DNA from: Dermatemys mawii
Taxonomy: Eukaryota; Chordata; Testudines; Dermatemydidae
Assembly (NCBI GenBank): GCA_007922305.1
Contig: ML677374.1
Coordinates: forward strand, 9,238,094-9,302,093
Direction of reading: 5' to 3'
Length of the DNA: 64,000 nucleotides
Shown: piece by piece, positions 20,622 to 32,009 of the stretch
Layout: every line of letters begins with the position of its first letter
Numbering within the stretch: the first letter of the stretch is position 1
Program-made: the position numbers and the translations under genes
The notes under the pieces: model-generated
Database searches by the model: none
What the model was told of the DNA's origin: nothing
What the model saw: only the letters and a program-made list of their open reading frames with translations

Positions 20622-20790
20622 GGAACCATAGAAATATAGGGTTGGAATACAGAGGTCATCTAGCCCCCCTCACCCACGTTAAGGTAGGGTTAAATATACC
20701 TACACCATCCTGACGTGTTTGTCTAACCTCTCTTATGATGGGAATGCCACAACCTTCCCAGGTTACTAACTGAACAATTCCTAGTTCATT
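20622..20790 (-). mobile_element. CR1 LINE 3' end, minus strand
   Basis: GGAACCATAGAAATATAGGG, GTTGGAATACAGAGGTCATC and CATCCTGACGTGTTTGTCTA, then GGGAATGCCACAACCTTCCC, are the complement of a CR1 3' end in the right order. Confidence 0.85.
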
Positions 20791-20792
20791 TC

Positions 20793-20822
20793 TTCACATT
20801 CATATTCACATTCACATTCAAG
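20793..20822 (+). repeat. (TTCACA)n short tandem repeat
   Basis: Five hexamers in a row: TTCACA, TTCATA, TTCACA, TTCACA, TTCAAG. Confidence 0.9.
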
Positions 20823-20824
20823 AG

Positions 20825-22210
20825 AGTATTTCCCTTGGAATGGACTTAACTGCCTTTGTCTTTGATATTAGCTGGACCCATCAGAAAGGAATCCAATACA
20901 TAACAAAATGGGGATTTTTTTTTTTTTTTTTTTTTATAGAGCCCAGACTGTCAGGCCCAGTTAATGCAAATTTACTGCATGGCAGGACTGCAGGATCAGT
21001 GCAGACACACACTTTTTGGGTCAGTCTTATTACTTACCTTGAGTCTGCTTGTATTATGGACAGACATAAAAAAACACTAAAAACTATCCAAGTGGATATA
21101 ATAAAGCTGAATTTAATGAGACATGCTATTGAATGCGAGCACCTTTTCAATTCTCTGGTTTGAGATACAACAAATAAGTCTTACAGTGATTTGTGAACAT
21201 TTGTGAAAAACAGTAAATGAGATTGTTCTCATTCATAGTCAGTAGAAACCACACAATAGACTTACATCCTTAGGATCCCAATACGAGATTAATGACTGAC
21301 ATAACCGTGAATGATGAAGTTGGGTAATGGTTTGTTACCAGGCTGGGCATACAACTCATAATGAATAAAGTATTCCATGAATTTTGCCTCCTTTAGAACA
21401 GAAAGCCTTGATTTCGGTGTATGCAGTTTACCATCATGTAAAAGTACCTATTAAAATCTAAAGGTTTCCAGTCTGCTTTCTATGTACCCTCATTACATTA
21501 CTGTACCACAATACCTCATTTTTTTAATCCCTATTCCATTCTATAGGATTTTTCCATAAGAGATTTTTTTTAAAGCAATGAATCTATTTGTTATTGTACA
21601 ATCCTGGTTTTGTGAAAGCTGTGGGAATATTCAGTTTTGCAGGGCACAAAACAGCGTGTCTGTTGACTTTACTTGCCACACGCAACGGATGACAAAGTCA
21701 TTACGTTTTAAATACCAAGCATTGACAGAATGGTTACATACCATATTATCACAGGGTAAGTGCCTGGTTATTACTGTCTTGCTTATCTTATAATCACAGC
21801 ATTTTTGGCTATAATGGATGTGGATGGGGAATGTGTCATTAGGAACAGTCATGTTTTTACAAAGGGAAAACGCTATAGTGACTTACACAATGTATGTGAT
21901 CCATGTTTTGTACTTGTGCATTGCAGCGCAATGGCTTTCTAAAACAAGTGGGATCATTGAGGTCAATGTTATCTACAGCACAGGAGTTGCAAAACATTCA
22001 TGGTGAAATCCTGGTCTCACTGAACTCAGAGCTTAGACACTGATTTCTATTGGACTATCATTTCACTCTCAGTACCTGTTTGCATGAGTGAATGGTGTTT
22101 CAAAGGGGTAACATTCATTTGTTGGCGTAAGGCAACAAACCTAAAGAACCATTTTAAACAAGAGCATTACGTGTCTTTCCTTTCTTTCTGGCCTTCAAAC
22201 TGTGACTGTG
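20825..22210. other. Unique-looking non-coding DNA with a T21 run
   Basis: An uninterrupted run of 21 T occupies 20915-20935. Overlapping short open frames at 21578-22006 have no recognisable domain. Confidence 0.5.
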
Positions 22211-22214
22211 TGTG

Positions 22215-22395
22215 ACTCACCACTGTGGTGCCTCCTGCTGGCGAATTCTTGGGAATTAGCTCTGTGCCGTCTTCTGGTGGCATCTTGCCGCCGTCACTTC
22301 TGCTCCAGGGACCCACATCACTAAGAGAACCGTGGTGTCTTCTTCATGAGGAAGCCCTCTGGCTGTGCCACTCTCGGTTCTCTCCATTCTAGGGG
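22215..22395. repeat. Possible dispersed repeat of unknown class
   Basis: GTGGTGCCTCCTGCTGGCGA and CGTCTTCTGGTGGCATCTTG are the kind of CTGCTGG-rich wording I associate with a medium-copy repeat in turtles. I cannot assign a class and see no termini. Confidence 0.3.
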
Positions 22396-22458
22396 AACGG
22401 CAGTCCACTGTGCAGCCACTTCCTCAGTGAAAGGCTCCAATCCACAAAGCACCCAGGG

Positions 22459-22787
22459 TTGGATCCAAACCCCAATCTCCCTCGCATTAACTGCAGTGGA
22501 CTTTGGATCAGACCTTCAAGTGCATGCTTAAATTTAAGCACCTGGGGTTTGACCCTGCAAGATGCTGAGGACGCTTGTCTGACCACATTCAGAGCCCCAC
22601 TGAAGTCAGCAGAACTGTTCACATGCTTAAAGTTAAGTACATGCATAAGTGCTTTCCTTGGAGGGAGTTGGAGCAGTTCAGGCCCATGACTGGTCCCAAT
22701 AAGCAAAATGGGACTCGTGCTTAAAGTTAAGCAGGTGCTTAAGTGCTTTGCAGAATAAAGTGCCTAGTACAGGGGAGAATCAGGCCC
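22459..22787. mobile_element. Compound palindromic MITE cluster
   Basis: A GGATCCAAACCCC to GGACTTTGGATCAGACC unit (22459-22521) is followed by a longer one whose left arm is ATGCTTAAATTTAAGCACCT and whose right side repeats CATGCTTAAAGTTAAGTACA and CGTGCTTAAAGTTAAGCAGG, ending AGAATCAGGCCC. The centre has CCCACTGAAGTCAGCAG. The second part looks like two overlapping palindromes. Short open frames here are by-products. Confidence 0.65.
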
Positions 22788-23104
22788 TCTGTTTTTGACT
22801 CCAGAGTTCTCTGGTGGCAATTCTCATTGTTAACCTTCTTTTCTTTCCCTTTAACACTCAGGAATTATGTTCTCTCTCACCGTTTCCCCCCTTGCATCTT
22901 AGGAATTTATAAGAAATTATATGTTGATGCTGGAAGAAATGATGATAATCAAGCTGATCTTTGGCAAAACTGACAATGTTATAGAAAAGCAGCCAATCAT
23001 GATCATATATAATACTTAATTTAAAGACCAGCTCCCAGATAAATGGTTTATTCCTTCCGGACACTTGATGGCCATTTAAAAAAAAAATCAACTTCTGTAA
23101 AGTT

Positions 23105-23174
23105 TGCTTGAGCCACTATGCCAGCTGCTGTACAAATGAAGACGTTTCCATCCCCCAAAGACCTTACAATCTAA
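23105..23174 (-). mobile_element. SINE 3' fragment, minus strand
   Basis: CTATGCCAGCTGCTGTACAA, CCATCCCCCAAAGACCTTAC and AATCTAA match the complement of the amniote SINE tail. It ends directly at a MITE terminus. Confidence 0.65.
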
Positions 23175-23252
23175 GGGTATGGCTACACTACCCGCCAGAC
23201 TGGCGGATAGCGCTCGATATATCGGGAATCAATTGACTGCGTCCTCAGTGTC
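23175..23252 (+). mobile_element. GGGTATG(T)CTACAC MITE, left end only
   Basis: GGGTATGGCTACACTACCCG, then ATAGCGCTCGATATATCGGG and AATCAATTGACTGCGTCC follow the first quarter of the element at 11738. The preceding TAA may be half of a target duplication. The rest is missing. Confidence 0.75.
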
Positions 23253-23459
23253 CACAGTAGCTGACTGCTGGCTACCTGTTGCTAGAAATAATTGCTGTCA
23301 ATTAAATCTGTACTAATTTATTTTTCAAACCTGTTTATGCACAAAAATGAATTCACTACAATTTTATTTCTTCTTTCACAATATGGTCAAATCCTGCTGT
23401 TTGGTAAACTCTTGCAGTTGCCTTTGGAAAAACATTGCTTCAGTCTAACTGACATTCCT

Positions 23460-23690
23460 ACCTCTACCATACACTTCCTGGGTGACCTTTGGCAAGTCAC
23501 TCTCTCTCTCCGTTCCTCTGCACCCTATCTGTAAAATGGGGATGACAATATTTCTTCTCTCTCACCATTTGTCTGTCTTAGATTGTAAACTTTTGGGGAA
23601 ACTGTCTCTTACTATGTAGTCAGTGGGGCCCTGATCTTTGCCACCAGGTTATGCTGCCATAATAATAATAAATTGTTTAATATCTCAATC
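23460..23690 (+). mobile_element. MIR/CORE-SINE copy, plus strand
   Basis: GGTGACCTTTGGCAAGTCAC, then CTGTAAAATGGGGATGACAA, then TTAGATTGTAAACTTTTGGG and CAGTGGGGCCCTGATCTTTG, ending ATAATAATAATAAAT. This links the MIR core to the tail type seen alone at other sites. Confidence 0.85.
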
Positions 23691-23694
23691 CTAA

Positions 23695-24750
23695 ATTCTT
23701 AATGCTCATTATTACTATTGGATGACCTTTCCTGACTCAACTGCATAGGAGTAAACCTTCCTCTTTGGAAGCTTCTGCATTTCTCCAGCTGCCTTCCACG
23801 AGTGCATTAGAGCTTTTAGAATTCACTCATTAAATGCAAATGTAAACTCACACAACTCTTCTTGATATTGTGTTCACCTCTCTCCCACAGCATGAAAGCA
23901 ACTTCAGATTATACAGCAAAATTATTAAAATTGTGAGCAATTTTGGAGCAACACTGGATCAACACACTTCACGGAACATAACGTATTGTCATATTTTTTG
24001 CTTCAATGGTACATTTGCATTTTAAAGATGTACAATGCCTTTCATAATGAGAAAACATGAATCAAAAAAGCAGCAGCATATGCTATGGGCTTCATTGCAG
24101 GATGGAAATCTAAACCATGATATTTTCTCTAGAACAAAGATTCTGAACTTATATTTTACTCCTACTTTACAGGGTGATGAGGTGAGTTTCCAATTCTCTT
24201 GTGATTATGTCATGTGATGGAAGAAATGATTTTGTGATTCTATGACACTTGTATTTTTGTCACCTTTACTACTGCCCTTCAGATCTGAGCCCATTTCTTC
24301 AGAGTTAGGATACACTGGATCATTAGCTGAAGTCAAAATGTTATTTCCCACCTGTCCATCAAAGAACAGTGACTATATTGCTTTCCTGTATGTACTGTAG
24401 CAATCATGTAAATATTTAGTGGTAGTGATGATGAAAGTATCCAAATAAGTGAAGAAAAATAGACGTTTTTTACTTCTGTGATGCTTCTGGGGAATATAGC
24501 TAGGCACAGTAGGGGAAATGCCTGAAGCAAGGAGGAGGCAAGATACACAAGGAAGCTGCAAGATATGCACCATAGTCTGAGGCAGAGTGACAACTCTCAG
24601 CTTTTCACCTGAATATTTCCTCTCACTGCAAACATATGCCTTGGAAATAAGCCACTGAATAAATGAAATATGATTGTGAGGGTGGGATAATGGTTCTGTT
24701 TTTACAGAAGATTCATATTAGTAGTAATTATTCTAATAAATTTTGCATCA
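23695..24750. other. Unique-looking non-coding DNA
   Basis: No gene or repeat recognised; overlapping minus frames at 24333-24593 lack any domain. Confidence 0.45.
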
Positions 24751-24754
24751 ATTA

Positions 24755-24855
24755 TTTTTATTATATTTATTTGTATTGCAATAGAAGTTATGGGCCTACT
24801 GCAATGGGCCAGGACCCCATTGTGCAAGATGCTGTCCAGAAAAATATAAAAAAAA
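24755..24855 (-). mobile_element. SINE 3' fragment, minus strand
   Basis: TATTTATTTGTATTGCAATA, GGGCCAGGACCCCATTGTGC and AAGATGCTGTCCAGAAAAAT are the complement of the SINE tail. Confidence 0.75.
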
Positions 24856-24867
24856 AGATCTAATCAT

Positions 24868-24945
24868 GCTCCCACACTGATGTCATTGTCCAAACTCCCA
24901 TTGATTTCAGTGAGAGCAGGAGCAGGACTTAGATTTGCACCTCCA
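24868..24945. mobile_element. Palindromic MITE-like repeat
   Basis: ATGCTCCCACACTGATGTCA and CTCCCATTGATTTCAGTGAG, then GCAGGAGCAGGACTT, are the inverted arms of the 'CCTGCTCCCATTGA' subtype. Confidence 0.55.
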
Positions 24946-24949
24946 ACTT

Positions 24950-25660
24950 TTTCACACAATTACTACTACCGTTAACCCCCCTTAAATTAATTTCAAAAGG
25001 AGTTTTCTGATTGCATTAAAGTTGTTTGCTAATCATCCATCCTACCCTTTGTCTGGTGCCAGGTTTGTTCGCCTGGAGGTATTTCAGGTATCTCAGATCT
25101 AGTCTGTCTCTTGTCTTTTTCCCCACTACTAAGACACCAGAAGCCCTCCACTTTCAAAGATAGGTACACAGTGTATATGCACATAGCTTAACTAGGACTC
25201 AAGTAGTCATTTTTCCTTGCTGATATTGTATTATATATGCTATTAACCTTGCTTTTCCTTCTCTTTGGTACTTTATCATATGAACTAATTAATTCTTCAA
25301 GTGAGAATTTCAGTAAAGAAATGGGGATGCCTATACTTGTAAAATAGACACATACTCAAGTGATGTTACCTGGCACTGACTAATGAGGGAGTAAACACCA
25401 ACTACTGTATAGTATGCAAACTGGCAGATCAAATAAAGATGGTCAGGGAATTCCAGTGACAGATGACTTTGTGTGCTTACTCTAAATAGCCGGCATAAAC
25501 CGTGAGTGGAGAGTGTCGTTGCCCTATTCAAAAGAGCAGGAAAATAAGGGGGAATAAGTCTCCCTCAGCCCCTCCCCAGAATTTGGGACTGGCTCTCTGG
25601 TCATTTCCTAAAGTGAATAGGTGGGGAGGAAGCAGAGAAAGGTAACGTGTCTGTGGTTTA
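24950..25660. other. Unique-looking non-coding DNA
   Basis: Nothing recognised beyond short chance open frames. Confidence 0.45.
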
Positions 25661-25663
25661 CTT

Positions 25664-25858
25664 AGGGTTGGGCTACATTATGGGGGATCGGGGAGGAGGG
25701 TTTGACCTAAGATACGCAACTTCAGCTACGCAAATAGCATAGCTAAAGTCGTAGTATCTTAGGTCGCCTTACCTGGCCATCCCTGCTGTGGCGAGTCAGC
25801 CGTGGCCGTCCCCCAAGCCGACTCCGCTTACTCCTCTTGCCGAGGCGGAGTACATAAT
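25664..25858 (-). mobile_element. GGGTATGTCTACAC-family MITE, inverted and truncated
   Basis: AGATACGCAACTTCAGCTAC, TAAAGTCGTAGTATCTTAGG and GCCGACTCCGC correspond to the complement of the right two-thirds of the 11738 element. It ends abruptly after GAGGCGGAGTACA. Terminus GGGTTGGGCTACA is diverged. Confidence 0.75.
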
Positions 25859-25949
25859 GTAATGCTGAAAATAACATAATGCTAACGAGGGGCCAGCCTG
25901 TCTTGTGCTAAAATAAAGTCACTAAAATATACAGCAAGTAGAAGTGCAG

Positions 25950-26022
25950 TCCTCAAAGTGCTGCACAAACACCAATTAATCCGCACTGCACCCGTCAAGC
26001 AGGCAAAGCGGAATTGGTATCA
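25950..26022 (-). mobile_element. MIR fragment, minus strand
   Basis: CCTCAAAGTGCTGCACAAAC, ACCAATTAATCCGCACTGCA and CCCGTCAAGCAGGCAAA match the complement of the MIR core end. Confidence 0.6.
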
Positions 26023-26224
26023 GAATTGGTACCAGAGCTGTGCGAAAAGTTTGCAATTATAACTGAAGCCACAAGATACGATGGAGTTTGGGGATTGAAG
26101 AAGTACCCAGCTAGCTAGGTAAGGCCAGAGTCTGCCAGTCTAACTCATGCAGAATAGGATGCTCCTATGGGCCTGAAGGCTGATTAGCACTTTATCTGGA
26201 GGTGGCACTGATAGGTTTAAGGTG

Positions 26225-26445
26225 CTATTGAGCCTGAGTAAGGGTATGCACGGGCACCAGCTAGCTGCAGCCACTGCCACAAGATGCTGGGCTGGGGCTG
26301 CCCTGGCCCGGCTGGGTTGTTCCAGCCTGGCCCGGGGCTCCTCTGGCAAGAGGCGGGGGCGGGGTGTCTGGGGGTTCTGGCTGGCCCTGGGCTTCTCCAG
26401 ATGTGGGGGAGAGGGGTCAGGACTCTGGCCACAGGGGATTAACCT
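26225..26445. other. GC-rich patch of unknown origin
   Basis: A local jump in GC content with GGCCCGGCTGGGTTGTTCCA and GAGGCGGGGGCGGGGTGTCT. Overlapping frames on both strands are a compositional effect. CpG is sparse, so it does not look like a CpG-island promoter. It may be the inside of a GC-rich DNA element like those at 29630 and 49319. Confidence 0.4.
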
Positions 26446-26510
26446 CCCTGAAGACGGATCCACCCGCCACCCATGAGGGATCACAATATGGTCCTTAGAA
26501 TGAGTGCACA

Positions 26511-26596
26511 GCCCGACCCTGGGCCAGCGTAAACTGGCATAACACCATTGACTTTAGCAAATCTACTCTGGTTTACAGAAGCCGAGGATCTGGCCA
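26511..26596. mobile_element. Palindromic MITE
   Basis: GGGCCAGCGTAAACTGGCAT, core CACCATTGACTTTAGCAAAT, then GGTTTACAGAAGCCGAGGAT and CTGGCC. The next bases (26606-26640) carry another core, CCCATTGACTTCACTGGAAG. Confidence 0.65.
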
Positions 26597-26884
26597 CAAG
26601 TGCCTTCTTATTCCCATTGACTTCACTGGAAGCAGGGCTTAATTTGTAATGAAAGAGGAGCTGGGGCTCATGCAATTTGGTGTCAGTGCTCCAGCAATTT
26701 TGTTACATTCATAACTGATGCCGCAGCCCAGAGGTGTGGGGCTCTGAACTGCCAAACTAGAGGTTTTGGGACTCAGCCCTGGCTAGCCCTGGCATAAATT
26801 AAACATGGACCAGAAGTGCTAAGGATTGCACTTGGTTCTAAGTGTTTGCATGATCATACTCTGGAAAAGATGAGCTCTAGCTCA

Positions 26885-26980
26885 GGCTGGAATTAGTTTG
26901 GAGCAGTTCTGCGGCCCGTGTGGTACAGTGCAGACAAGACGACAATGGTCCCTTCTGGCCCCAGGATCTATGACGTTCAG
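26885..26980 (+). mobile_element. CR1 LINE 3' tail, plus strand
   Basis: TCTGCGGCCCGTGTGGTACA, GACAATGGTCCCTTCTGGCC and CCAGGATCTATGACG give the sense CR1 3' end. Confidence 0.8.
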
Positions 26981-26984
26981 GTGA

Positions 26985-28135
26985 GGTTTGCTGCTGAGCT
27001 TTGAGAACTTTTTGAGTGAACTAAGACTAATGAATGGGGGATTTTGTGGAAATCGTATGCAACGTGGATCGTATGAAATTTTAAACATGAAACAAGAGGA
27101 AGATAAGACTTCTGACGTTTCTCTTTGTAACCGGGATCCAGCCTAACCTGCAACCCAGGGGAATTTAACTAGAAACAAAGGAGACATCTGACAGAGCTGT
27201 GATTTGAGAGAGCATTGAAAAAAAAAATCTAATTTGTCAGACAAGGGCTGCTTTTAAGCAAAGCTGATTAAGCTCCTGAGCCTGCTTATTCCCCAGTCCC
27301 CATCAGCTGTGCTAGTCCCTCAGGCCCTTGCTACTCCGCTGCTGCAATGAAGAGTTGAATGGCTGTTTCCTTTATTGATTGCACTTTTCAGTCCCAGCAG
27401 ATTTGATTCTTTCCTCAGATGTCATAGGCAATGACCTTCACAGAGGCTCCCCGGAACTCCTGCTTCTCTGCCCTAGTGATCTTTCGTTGCGATCTTTAAT
27501 GGTGTCTCGTTTTCTTCACTTTGTGGCATTTGGCTACAAATTGGATCTAACTTTTGTGTTTTGCTTGGTGAGCTAAGTGCCTGTGTAGGCACAGTCTGAG
27601 CGTCTTTGTTTATTTGCCTTCACACCAGAATGTCGCAACCCACTTCTGGATGGACCCTCATGGGATGAGACAGTTGGCCTGACCCATTTAGTGCATGGCC
27701 TTTCTGCTGTCACAGTGGTGGCCTCAGTAATGGGCACATCTGGACAGCAGGATACCAGCAGAAGCAACATTTCACACAGACCACTGAATGGAGATGGTAA
27801 GCACTTTTGCTGATCACTTACCAACAGCTTGGACTGGATGAAAGCCAGCAATCCATATTCCAAGCCAGTCTGAGTCCAGTTAAGTTCTCCCGCGCTCCCT
27901 GAGTTTCAGGTTCCAATGAACCCAAGTTACAAAGTCTTCTGAGCTACCTGGTCCCCCAGATTGCTCTCTTTTCAGCATGGCATACTCCTTATATGCTGCT
28001 CTTACCTTGAGTCCATCTCTTTATCTTCACTCCTCCAGTGAATTTGATAGGCCCTAGTCTGCAAAACTAAGTTCATACCGGAAGCCCTATTGACATCAAA
28101 TAACTCCTTAGAGTCTCTTTCTAATGCTTTCCATA
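26985..28135. other. Unique-looking non-coding DNA
   Basis: No gene established. The stretch 27600-27880 reads like an old dispersed repeat (GACCCATTTAGTGCATGGCC, GGCACATCTGGACAGCAGGA), but I cannot name it. Confidence 0.4.
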
Positions 28136-28139
28136 GCTG

Positions 28140-28230
28140 ATAATATTATATTAATAGTAACAGGACAAGCTATCGTCCTACTGCTTAATACATCATTAGC
28201 TAGCACTGTGTTGGGCATGGCATAAAGAAG
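28140..28230 (-). mobile_element. SINE 3' fragment, minus strand
   Basis: TATTATATTAATAGTAACAG and AGCACTGTGTTGGGCATGGC are a much diverged form of the SINE tail complement. Confidence 0.4.
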
Positions 28231-28394
28231 TGACCACAAAATAATTCCAAAATATAACAACATTTTTAATCATTCAAAGGATTATAGAGTTAGCAAAAGA
28301 AACCTGATCTTTATTTTTTCCTTCTGGCTGTTAACTTTGGAAACACGTTTCGATTTGATCACTATACTCAGAAGAATAAAAAAATCAGAGAAGT

Positions 28395-28530
28395 CAAGTC
28401 CAGCAAAACCTTAAACAGGTGCTTAACTTAAGCATATGAGTAGTGCCACAGAAGCTAATGGGACATCTCATGCACTTCAAGTGAAGCCCATGGTTAGGCA
28501 AGAGTTTGCATTGGGGGCAGGTTGCTCAGC
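28395..28530. mobile_element. Palindromic MITE (CTTAAACAGGTGCTTAACTT type)
   Basis: CTTAAACAGGTGCTTAACTT, GAGTAGTGCCACAGAAGCTA and ATGGGACATCTCATGCACTT, then GGTTAGGCAAGAGTTTGCAT, follow the 'TTAAGCACATGAGTAGTCCC' palindrome also present at 22530. Confidence 0.6.
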
Positions 28531-28534
28531 ATCT

Positions 28535-29545
28535 TGCAGGATTGTGCCTTTAGAAAACAATGCAGAGTTTAAAAAAGAACATAGTCCTTTGATGGGTCAG
28601 GCCATGAATTTGTCTCCCTCATTCCTCAGTTTTTTCAATTACAAGTGTTCTAGTGTAGAAGCAATACATTAATTTTATACCTAACTGAATAATCGTAATT
28701 TTTTTTATTTTTCATCCATAATAGATTCTTTTATTGGAGTCCTTCTGGTGCTGTTCTCTTTCAGGGCTAGAGTAGCCCCTGCTTGAGTGATTCATTGCAG
28801 GAGAAAATAGGGGGTTTTTTGGTGGGGGGGTAAAAAGGGAGGATTTTTACTGAGTCTTTACCCAGGTCTTGGCAGCTGTGCCACCAACCATTAGTCATAT
28901 TTCAACTCTATAACCATCAATAGCTTTGGACTAATACCTCGACAGATACATGGTAAGAATTCCACTGTGATATATGTTGCCTTTCCTATCTTTTGATATC
29001 TGGAAGTACAAAATTTCAAGGAAAAAGGGCTTTCCACTAAGATGACCATAAATCTCATTGTGTTTACAACAGAAGACTGACCAGAATAGTTTATTAAATC
29101 TATAAAGGATTTGATGTATATCAAACTGTTACATAAAGTCAATACTTTGGAAAGAACTAGACAATAAATACTCTTCACGAGGCAATATTTCTATCATAGA
29201 GAAAGCAATCACATAAAGATTAGGAGACCAATTTCAATATTGAATGTCAGTCTGCTGTAAAAAGACATTTATTGTTTTGAGTTATCACGAGGAGCGAGAT
29301 AAGGTATAACGGTCTGAGCCCAGCTAATCATGCGATCAAATTTAAAACTACTCTTTCACCTTTTAAAAAATCATTTCTCTACTTTGCAAATAAAAAGAAC
29401 CACCTCCTTCCACATGTTTGGGGGCAGAAGGCAGATTTATTAAAACAGCCAATAAAAATCCCAAATTTGAATCAAGCCTTTATCAACTATTAACTAACGA
29501 AAATGCTCCACCACTGATCATTCATTGTGTAGAGCTAATTTGTCA
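28535..29545. other. Unique-looking non-coding DNA
   Basis: AT-rich; no gene or repeat recognised. The 95-codon minus frame at 28891-29178 has no domain. Confidence 0.45.
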
Positions 29546-29547
29546 CT

Positions 29548-29627
29548 TTACTTCTAAAGTCAGTGTGGATTAATTTAAATTTTTTAAAAATTCTGTTTTT
29601 CTGGGTTTGTTATCGAGCCTATCAATA
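29548..29627 (+). repeat. Unidentified dispersed repeat, copy 1
   Basis: About 75 bp match 31716-31798, including the identical string AATTCTGTTTTTCTGGGTTT followed by GTTAT. The match stops at the edge of the GC-rich hAT-like element. Confidence 0.75.
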
Positions 29628-29629
29628 AG

Positions 29630-30183
29630 CTACCCTTGGCTCCTCCCCTGCTGTCCCTAGTCCCCCGCAGCCACTCTGCCAAGTGGGAAGCGCTCGGGGG
29701 GGGGGGGGGCGAGGCTGCACACTCATGTGGGGCAGGCAGCAGTGTGTCTGGCTCTGTCTGGGCTGCGCGGCTGCCAGACATGCTCAGAGGGCCCGGGGGT
29801 TGGATAAGGGGCAGAGGGTCCTGGAGGGCAGTCATGGGATAGGGACAAGGGTGTTTAGATAAGCATGGAAGTCCCAGCAAGCCTGTCAGGGAGGGGGTGT
29901 GTGAACAGGGGTCGGGGCAGTCAGGAAACAGGGGGTTAGATACAGGGTGGGATCCTGGGGGGAGCAATTATTGTCATGAGGGTCTTGGGAAGAGGCAGTC
30001 AGGGGACAAGGCACAGAGAGGGTTGGATAGGTTGGGGATTCTGAGGGGGGGCAGTCAGTGGGTGGGAGTTAGATAGGGGGCGGAGCCAGGCTGTTTGGGG
30101 AGGCACAGCCTTCCCTACCCGGCCCTCCATACAGTTTTGCAACCATGATGTGGCCCTCGGGCCAAAACGTTTGCCCAGCCCTG
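29630..30183 (-). mobile_element. GC-rich hAT-like non-autonomous element
   Basis: The plus-strand right edge ends GGCCAAAACGTTTGCCCAGCCCTG; on the minus strand it opens CAGGGCTGGGCAAACGTTTT, then GGCCCGAGGGCCACATCATG, a well-known hAT terminus form. The interior has a G14 run (29696-29709) and degenerate tandem units marked by GCAGTCA at 29828, 29917, 29995 and 30051. The opposite terminus was not found, so the copy is truncated. Open frames at 29584-30205 are compositional. Confidence 0.75.
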
Positions 30184-30185
30184 CT

Positions 30186-31515
30186 ATAGAAGGCAAATGG
30201 TTCATCTCTTGGCACTAGCTACTTGTTGGTCCCTGCATGTGCTGCTGAGTTAGTGCATCCTGTTGAGAAGCCCTCGCATTCTGTCAGCTACAGAGAGCCA
30301 CAACAGACATCAGTAAAGAAACAGAAACGCACAGGAAAAAAACAAATGCTTCTAATGTAATAATGGCAGCCAGGAAAACTGAATTGTTATATCGCAGCGG
30401 TTGTCTGTGATCTACCAACTCCTGACCTTTCTAATGATCAACAAGGCCAAAAGAAGTTGCCTTAATGACAATGCAAGGCAAAGGTTTTATAATCTTAAAA
30501 TGCAGTGGCCCAGTTCAGAGATGGTCCCTGAACCAGCCACCCACAACCGAACAGCCCCAAGCACAGACGAAATTCAGATTCAGTTCAGAACTCTGCTATT
30601 GATTGCTATCTCCAGAGGCAGCTTAGTTACAAGCCCAGTGCGTGCTCCCAAACCTTGGGGAAGTTCGAGAATTGGATCTTAATTTTGAGCTTCAGGCCCC
30701 TTTCTACTCTGGTGTGAGAGAGTGGATAAGAATCCATTATCCCTTTAAGATGATCTCTATTGTCCACATGGTTTAAGGCCATTGACAGACAGCTATGCTG
30801 CAAGTGTTGTATACCAGCAGCAATAACCCACAGGTACTGTTTTTTGCAGTACTGAGGACTGAAGCCCACTCCTCTAGCTGGTTTTTGGCCATGATTTCCT
30901 CTCTATTTACTTCCCTTTATTCATCCTTTTATAGCTGCTGTGCTCTGTTATATATTTCGTATAATTGAGAAGGAAGACAGGTGTTAGTCTCTGAAAGTGC
31001 CTCTGGGAGTCTGTCAGGAGACCACGGATAAAATAGTCAGGCGTATGAGTTGCAAAGAGCACTGCAGTTCCTCAAGATGGAGTTAAAGCTGAAGACTAGG
31101 CCTTAACACCTCTGCACTTGACAACGGAATCCTGGAATTTTCTATGAGCACCTCAGGTCCTCCACTTCATGTCTTAGCACAAACAGGGCACTTCCAATGG
31201 CACAGTGCCCCCAAGCATCATGCCAGGGCATTATTGCAGTAATGACTCAGAAGGAAAAAAAACACCTACTGAACTGTTATCACTACTTCTGGCAGCATGC
31301 TGGGTTTTCCTTCTATCCAAGCACCAGCCAATTCCAGTTCTACTCAGTATGAGATCTTATGATGCTATATCCCAAGGCTGAACGGTAGCAGGCAAGTGAT
31401 ATAGTGAAATTATAGGTCAGTGAGAGACGTTCCATACTCCCTTCTCAGACATTCTTTCATCCTTCTCCAATTTATCATCTCTTTTTGTTTAGACTCCTGT
31501 GTTTTTCCATTTCAG
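30186..31515. other. Unique-looking non-coding DNA
   Basis: No gene or repeat recognised; open frames of 80-93 codons at 30401-30869 have no domain. Confidence 0.45.
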
Positions 31516-31715
31516 AGTCATTAAAGCCCTATTTCTGCAAGGTACAGGCACAACTTTGAGCACTGTGAGCTAGGCATCTGCTTAAGTACTTGACCACCTT
31601 TTAGCTAAAAACAAATAAAAACAAATAAGCCTACCTAAATTCTATATCAACAATGAGTAGAGTTGGGGGAAAACCAAAATCAAAGGACATTTGTAGAGAG
31701 TGGAAGTTTTTAACG

Positions 31716-31798
31716 AGTTGCAGAACTAAAGTTGGTGTGGAATAATTTTTAAATTCTTAAAAATTCTGTTTTTCTGGGTTTGTTATTGAGCTTGTCAA
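31716..31798 (+). repeat. Unidentified dispersed repeat, copy 2
   Basis: Matches 29548-29627 over about 75 bp with roughly one difference per seven bases. Class unknown. Confidence 0.75.
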
Positions 31799-32009
31799 AA
31801 TTTTGTATTTAAAACATTTTACCTGTGGGATAGCTGATCAAAGCACAAGAAAAAAGTTTCATAAAAGTATAAAAATACTTCCCTTTTCAGCGGGGGGTGG
31901 GGGGGGTGGGTCAAAATTAAAAAAATTATGGGCCAGCTCTTATTACTTAAAAAAGGAGGTACTTTTGCAAGATAGCCTTGGGTCTGTCAGTGTGTTGTGA
32001 TGCCCCAAA

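Noticed and set aside
20793..20822. Interstitial telomere repeat
   Set aside because: The hexamer is TTCACA, not TTAGGG, and only five units are present.
22459..22787. CRISPR-like spaced repeats (CTTAAAGTTAAG occurs twice)
   Set aside because: The repeats are arms of a palindromic MITE, irregularly spaced, and the genome is vertebrate.
26140..26484. GC-rich patch as a possible CpG-island promoter with a first exon
   Set aside because: CpG is scarce, frames occur on both strands, and no adjoining splice or coding pattern is visible.
29584..30205. 127-codon minus-strand frame rich in Pro and Ser
   Set aside because: It results from C-rich tandem units in the hAT-like element, with no domain or start context.
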